Part shown: positions 32,901 to 34,741 of the stretch, one piece after another
How the letters are laid out: each line of letters starts with the position of its first letter
Position numbering within the stretch: the first letter of the stretch is position 1
Assembly (NCBI GenBank): GCA_031552535.1
Contig: JAVBMJ010000008.1
Coordinates: 1 to 34,741 of the forward strand
Origin: JAVBMJ01 sp031552535
GTDB taxonomy: Bacteria > Bacteroidota > Bacteroidia > Bacteroidales > Rikenellaceae
Reading direction: 5' to 3'
DNA length: 34,741 nt
Program-made: the position numbers and the translations under genes
The notes under the pieces: model-generated
Told to the model about the DNA's origin: nothing
What the model saw: the letters and a program-made list of their open reading frames with translations, nothing else
Databases searched by the model: none

Positions 32901-34387
32901 ATCAATCCTATCCAAGGCGTATTTCGGTCGGGGAATCTGTGCTTCAAATTGCCGTCGGCACTGTAGCAAAGCAACTCTCCTCCCTTATTGGCCATCCATA
33001 GGTTTTGGTGCGAATCGAGGGCCACTGCACGTATTTCGGTATCGGCTCTGTTGCGGGGATTTGTTTCTGGAGCGAAAAGAGTGGCTTTAGGCTGTATGAT
33101 CGTTATGCGTTCCAGTCCACGTTTCGATGTAGACATCCACATAACGTTGTCGGGATCTATATCGAATGCCGCCACGCCGTTGCTCATACGGCAATCGGGA
33201 CGTGTGGGGTCGTTGTAGAACGGATACAGTTTATCATCAGCACGGTCGTAATAGCCGAATCCCACGCGGTTCATCTTGATCCACAGCATACCGTTGTGTT
33301 CCTCGACACGGGTGATCGTATCCAGATAGTAAGACGGAGCGTTGATCTGCTGTACGAAATGCCGGTAATTTTTCTTAACCGGATCGTAACGACCTATGCC
33401 CGCTTCGGCGGTGGTTATCCATCGAAGCCCGTAGCTATCCGATACTATGTCGCGTATACGTCCCGTCCGGACACTCTCCTGAGTCCATTCCCGGCTGCGT
33501 GGATCGTACCGGAAGATGTTCCCGTGTACCGTACCCGCATAAAGCAGGTTATCTTTGCCGCAATAATCAAGTGCTGTCACCCTGTCTCCCGCAGCCACGG
33601 GCAACGATTCAAAACGTTGCGTACCGAACGAATATATCTGCACCGTGTTTCCGGCAGCTATCGCCAGCCTGTCGCCCATCTGCACAATCTCGGCTACCGC
33701 CCCCTCCTTGCTGCGACGTTCGGCCTTGAATCCGTCACCGGTAACACGTAATGTAACTATACCCTCATTCGACACCACCCAAAGATTGTGCTCTCCGTCC
33801 TCGAACAACAGCGATATTTTTTTACCGATGCTGCCATCTGCAAAGCACTCCACCGAAAGACGTCCGTCTGCCTGCCTGCGGGCATAGGCCAGCACCCCGT
33901 CGGAAAAAACGATCCATGTCGTCCCGTCGCTACAATTGAGGTAACGTTCCACTTTGATGTTGTGACTCGACGCATCGTCGGATGTGAGTATCGAAACAAT
34001 GTCCTCGAACCGCTCAAGACGCCGGTCGAAGCAATATATGCGATGATCATAGGTTGTCAGCCACAGGTCGCCGGAGCTGTCTTCGGATATGCCCAGGAAG
34101 CGATTATGCGACAATGGCGAATAATCGCCCGGAAGTGTGCGATAATTCTTAAATGTATATCCGTCGAAACGGCTAAGCCCATACCATGTACATATCCACA
34201 CAAAGCCTTTATGATCATGGCAAATGGCCGAAATATAGTTATGTGGCAATCCATCCATCGAAGTGTACCTCTGGAAGATACACTCGGGCAGTGCGGCAAT
34301 GGCCCTCGATACGAGGGCTAACATCATTATAAGCAGCGCTGTTTTTTTCACGGCATCGGGACAGGTATGGTAGTTAGTCGATCTCAT
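29978..34387 (-). CDS. Hybrid two-component system regulator (HTCS)
   Basis: A single-chain sensor and regulator of 1469 aa that controls polysaccharide-utilisation genes in Bacteroidota. Order: signal sequence or TM at about 15-32; two seven-bladed propellers of reg_prop repeats in the periplasm (about 40-780, for example MDGLPHNYISAICHDHKGFV and LSDNNIYSIAEDRLGKIWIA); Y_Y_Y domain (about 790-890); TM at about 896-918; HisKA with H947 (FFTNISHELRTPLTLI); HATPase_c (DNGVGIP, GSGIGLALC); receiver from about 1206 with D1254 (IIVTDLMMPVMDG); AraC DNA-binding domain at about 1366-1469. Binding of an oligosaccharide, here probably pectin-derived, would switch on target genes such as the GH105-PL1 enzyme. 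No SusC/SusD is in view. Confidence 0.95.
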   Translation of the reverse strand: MRSTNYHTCPDAVKKTALLIMMLALVSRAIAALPECIFQRYTSMDGLPHNYISAICHDHKGFVWICTWYGLSRFDGYTFKNYRTLPGDYSPLSHNRFLGISEDSSGDLWLTTYDHRIYCFDRRLERFEDIVSILTSDDASSHNIKVERYLNCSDGTTWIVFSDGVLAYARRQADGRLSVECFADGSIGKKISLLFEDGEHNLWVVSNEGIVTLRVTGDGFKAERRSKEGAVAEIVQMGDRLAIAAGNTVQIYSFGTQRFESLPVAAGDRVTALDYCGKDNLLYAGTVHGNIFRYDPRSREWTQESVRTGRIRDIVSDSYGLRWITTAEAGIGRYDPVKKNYRHFVQQINAPSYYLDTITRVEEHNGMLWIKMNRVGFGYYDRADDKLYPFYNDPTRPDCRMSNGVAAFDIDPDNVMWMSTSKRGLERITIIQPKATLFAPETNPRNRADTEIRAVALDSHQNLWMANKGGELLCYSADGNLKHRFPDRNTPWIGLIYSIMQDSRGDIWLGTKGDGVLRMRERPAGGYDFTRYRHDPSDGGSLSDNNIYSIAEDRLGKIWIASYGGGINLYEETADGRGRFLNQGNSFPHYPAQQGSKVRYLLQAPDGTMLAATVEGLIIFDPSSDPSEMSFRVVQKIPGDIHSLGNNDIIHILADSKGRVWLSTFGGGLNLFTGYDQTGEPRFDIFSAREGLASNIVFAATEDRQGCLWLSTENGISKFDPVAATFSNYSRYDGIPTTNFSEATALTDPRGRVVFGSVDNLYIIDPYEMRTQKEDFRLTFTGFELRNEEVQIGSSSPLRESVTEAGEIVLPYDFSLFRISFASLNSRMQFRIGYMYTLEGYDKDWNIVHGARWASYSNLPGGRYLLRVRCYAENSPGLSDEITMTIVVRPPWWRTVWACMAYAVLAGLILWVVIRTLYTMFSLRNKVKMEQKITELKLHFFTNISHELRTPLTLILGGVEEVKKRETLSPQGETNINLAQKNAKRMLALINQLLDFRKIVNDKMELRIRQADIVEIAQGTLEDFREMAAEHHIELVFATSQKNLQTWIDPDRIEGVIYNLLANAFKFTGDGGRIELSVSRKEGDETFTFSVRDNGVGIPKDKIDTIFERFTQAGEPVSSAMKGSGIGLALCREVVSMHGGEISVLSRQGEGSVFTVSIPMGNAHFPMQQIDFAGGEMVQVPSNGDDAPAAGPARREGVGTPGDSPHILLVEDNREMRVFIYNQLIDSYFVDEAADGNEAMERIAEHAPDIIVTDLMMPVMDGIELVNRVRNDFNTSHIPIIMLTARTAPEKRIEAMKYGADDYITKPFSIELLQVRIDSLLRQRRNLFERYSTQAVPVSPVSKVIDLSPTEIVVTDRDEEFMCGAMKWIEDNIENPELTIDQLATHLGMGRTTMYNKLKALTGKSPVELIKEYRINKARMLLETGQFSVSEVAYKVGFSDPSYFSKCFREYNKVSPAEWLKKSKAVNAN

Positions 34388-34410
34388 GTGGAGGATTCAA
34401 CCTCTGCAAA

Positions 34411-34418
34411 CAAAGATA
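34411..34418 (-). promoter_or_regulatory. -7 box of the HTCS promoter
   Basis: The minus strand reads TATCTTTG, a TAnnTTTG match 24 bp upstream of the HTCS start, predicting a short leader. No -33 box is clear. Confidence 0.45.
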
Positions 34419-34521
34419 GCTATTTTAGCTGTCATCCCGTAATTCCGGGAAGGTTATATAAAATATAAATCGGTGTCGAACACGTTATTATTTTCGGAAC
34501 ACTGTGCCTCCAACACCTGTC

Positions 34522-34560
34522 CATGCTTGGAGCCTGTCTAAATTTCCACAGGGAAATTAG
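34522..34560 (-). repeat. Short dispersed repeat, copy 2 (upstream of HTCS)
   Basis: Read on the minus strand: CTAATTTCCCTGTGGAAATT then TAGACAGGCTCCAAG, the inverted counterpart of 29939-29976. The forward reading GGAGCCTGTCTAAATTTCC also resembles a transposon tip. No gene is supported from 34388 to the window end. Confidence 0.6.
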
Positions 34561-34642
34561 AAACTGTTTAACCATTCAGTATCCATGAAATTATGCGGCG
34601 ATTAGGGCGTGTTAGCATAAACCCGCACGTTCGTTTTCCTGT

Positions 34643-34725
34643 CGGTTTTGGGTTCTACCGCATGAAATTTTATCCCCAATGGAACCACATTGTCTCAAAA
34701 ATTTCACTTGTATAACACAAAACCG
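34643..34725. repeat. Palindromic element at the right edge
   Basis: The left arm from 34643 (CGGTTTTGGGTTCTACCG, then CATGAAATTTT) is matched, with mismatches, by the reverse complement of the right arm ending at 34725 (CGGTTTTGTGTTATAC, then AAGTGAAATTTTT), with a CAATG/CATTG core stem. The region has no coding potential and may be a MITE-like element or the tip of a larger element continuing past the window. Confidence 0.5.
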
Positions 34726-34741
34726 CCTTACAGAACCCACA

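Noticed and set aside
31841..33001. 386-codon plus-strand frame opposite the HTCS gene
   Set aside because: An antisense shadow of the propeller-repeat region.

Overview
The window is chromosomal DNA from a Bacteroidota bacterium, most likely order Bacteroidales. Gene promoters repeatedly show the Bacteroidota -7 box TAnnTTTG, in several cases with a TTTG -33 box. There is a hybrid two-component system (HTCS) of the polysaccharide-utilisation type, a PF13568-type outer-membrane barrel, a DUF1573 protein and an RluB-like pseudouridine synthase with a basic glycine-rich tail, all typical of the phylum. I suspect Rikenellaceae/Alistipes-like, but the sequence alone does not prove it.

Left part (1-5940): a minimal type II-C CRISPR-Cas locus. 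cas9 (1226 aa), cas1 and cas2 run leftward as one unit. A tracrRNA with its own promoter, a 19-nt anti-repeat and a UUCG-capped terminator diverges from cas9 at about 5859-5939. Its anti-repeat matches a 35-nt repeat at 372-406, and this is the only repeat I can find. The array is therefore empty or collapsed, and a MITE-like hairpin element lies 45 bp beyond it.

Middle left (5940-11630): a DUF1801 gene that starts 8 nt after the tracrRNA terminator; an outer-membrane barrel protein; a translationally coupled lrp-queD pair; kbl; and pgk. The convergent intergenic regions carry long perfect hairpins and a dispersed repeat of about 100 bp (copies at 7585-7686 and 24092-24194).

Centre (11619-20144): a complete phosphate-starvation module on the minus strand: phosphate/polyphosphate-type porin, pstS, pstC, pstA, pstB, phoU, a PhoB-like response regulator and a PhoR-like kinase. 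The porin and pstS promoters share a TGTAAT motif exactly 16 nt upstream of the -7 box, a candidate PhoB site. PstC carries a periplasmic insertion that resembles part of PstS. Between the regulator and the kinase lies a 25-bp perfect hairpin whose arms are near-copies of the kinase start region.

Right part (20221-34741): a family 2 glycosyltransferase, an rluB-like gene divergent from a PatB/MalY-type C-S lyase, a DUF1573 protein, a small Cys-rich lipoprotein with three DSTCC repeats, panC-panD, then a pectin-degradation pair: a GH105-PL1 fusion enzyme and a 1469-aa HTCS regulator. No SusC/SusD pair lies inside the window. The HTCS gene is bracketed by inverted copies of a short repeat, and the window ends in a palindromic element.
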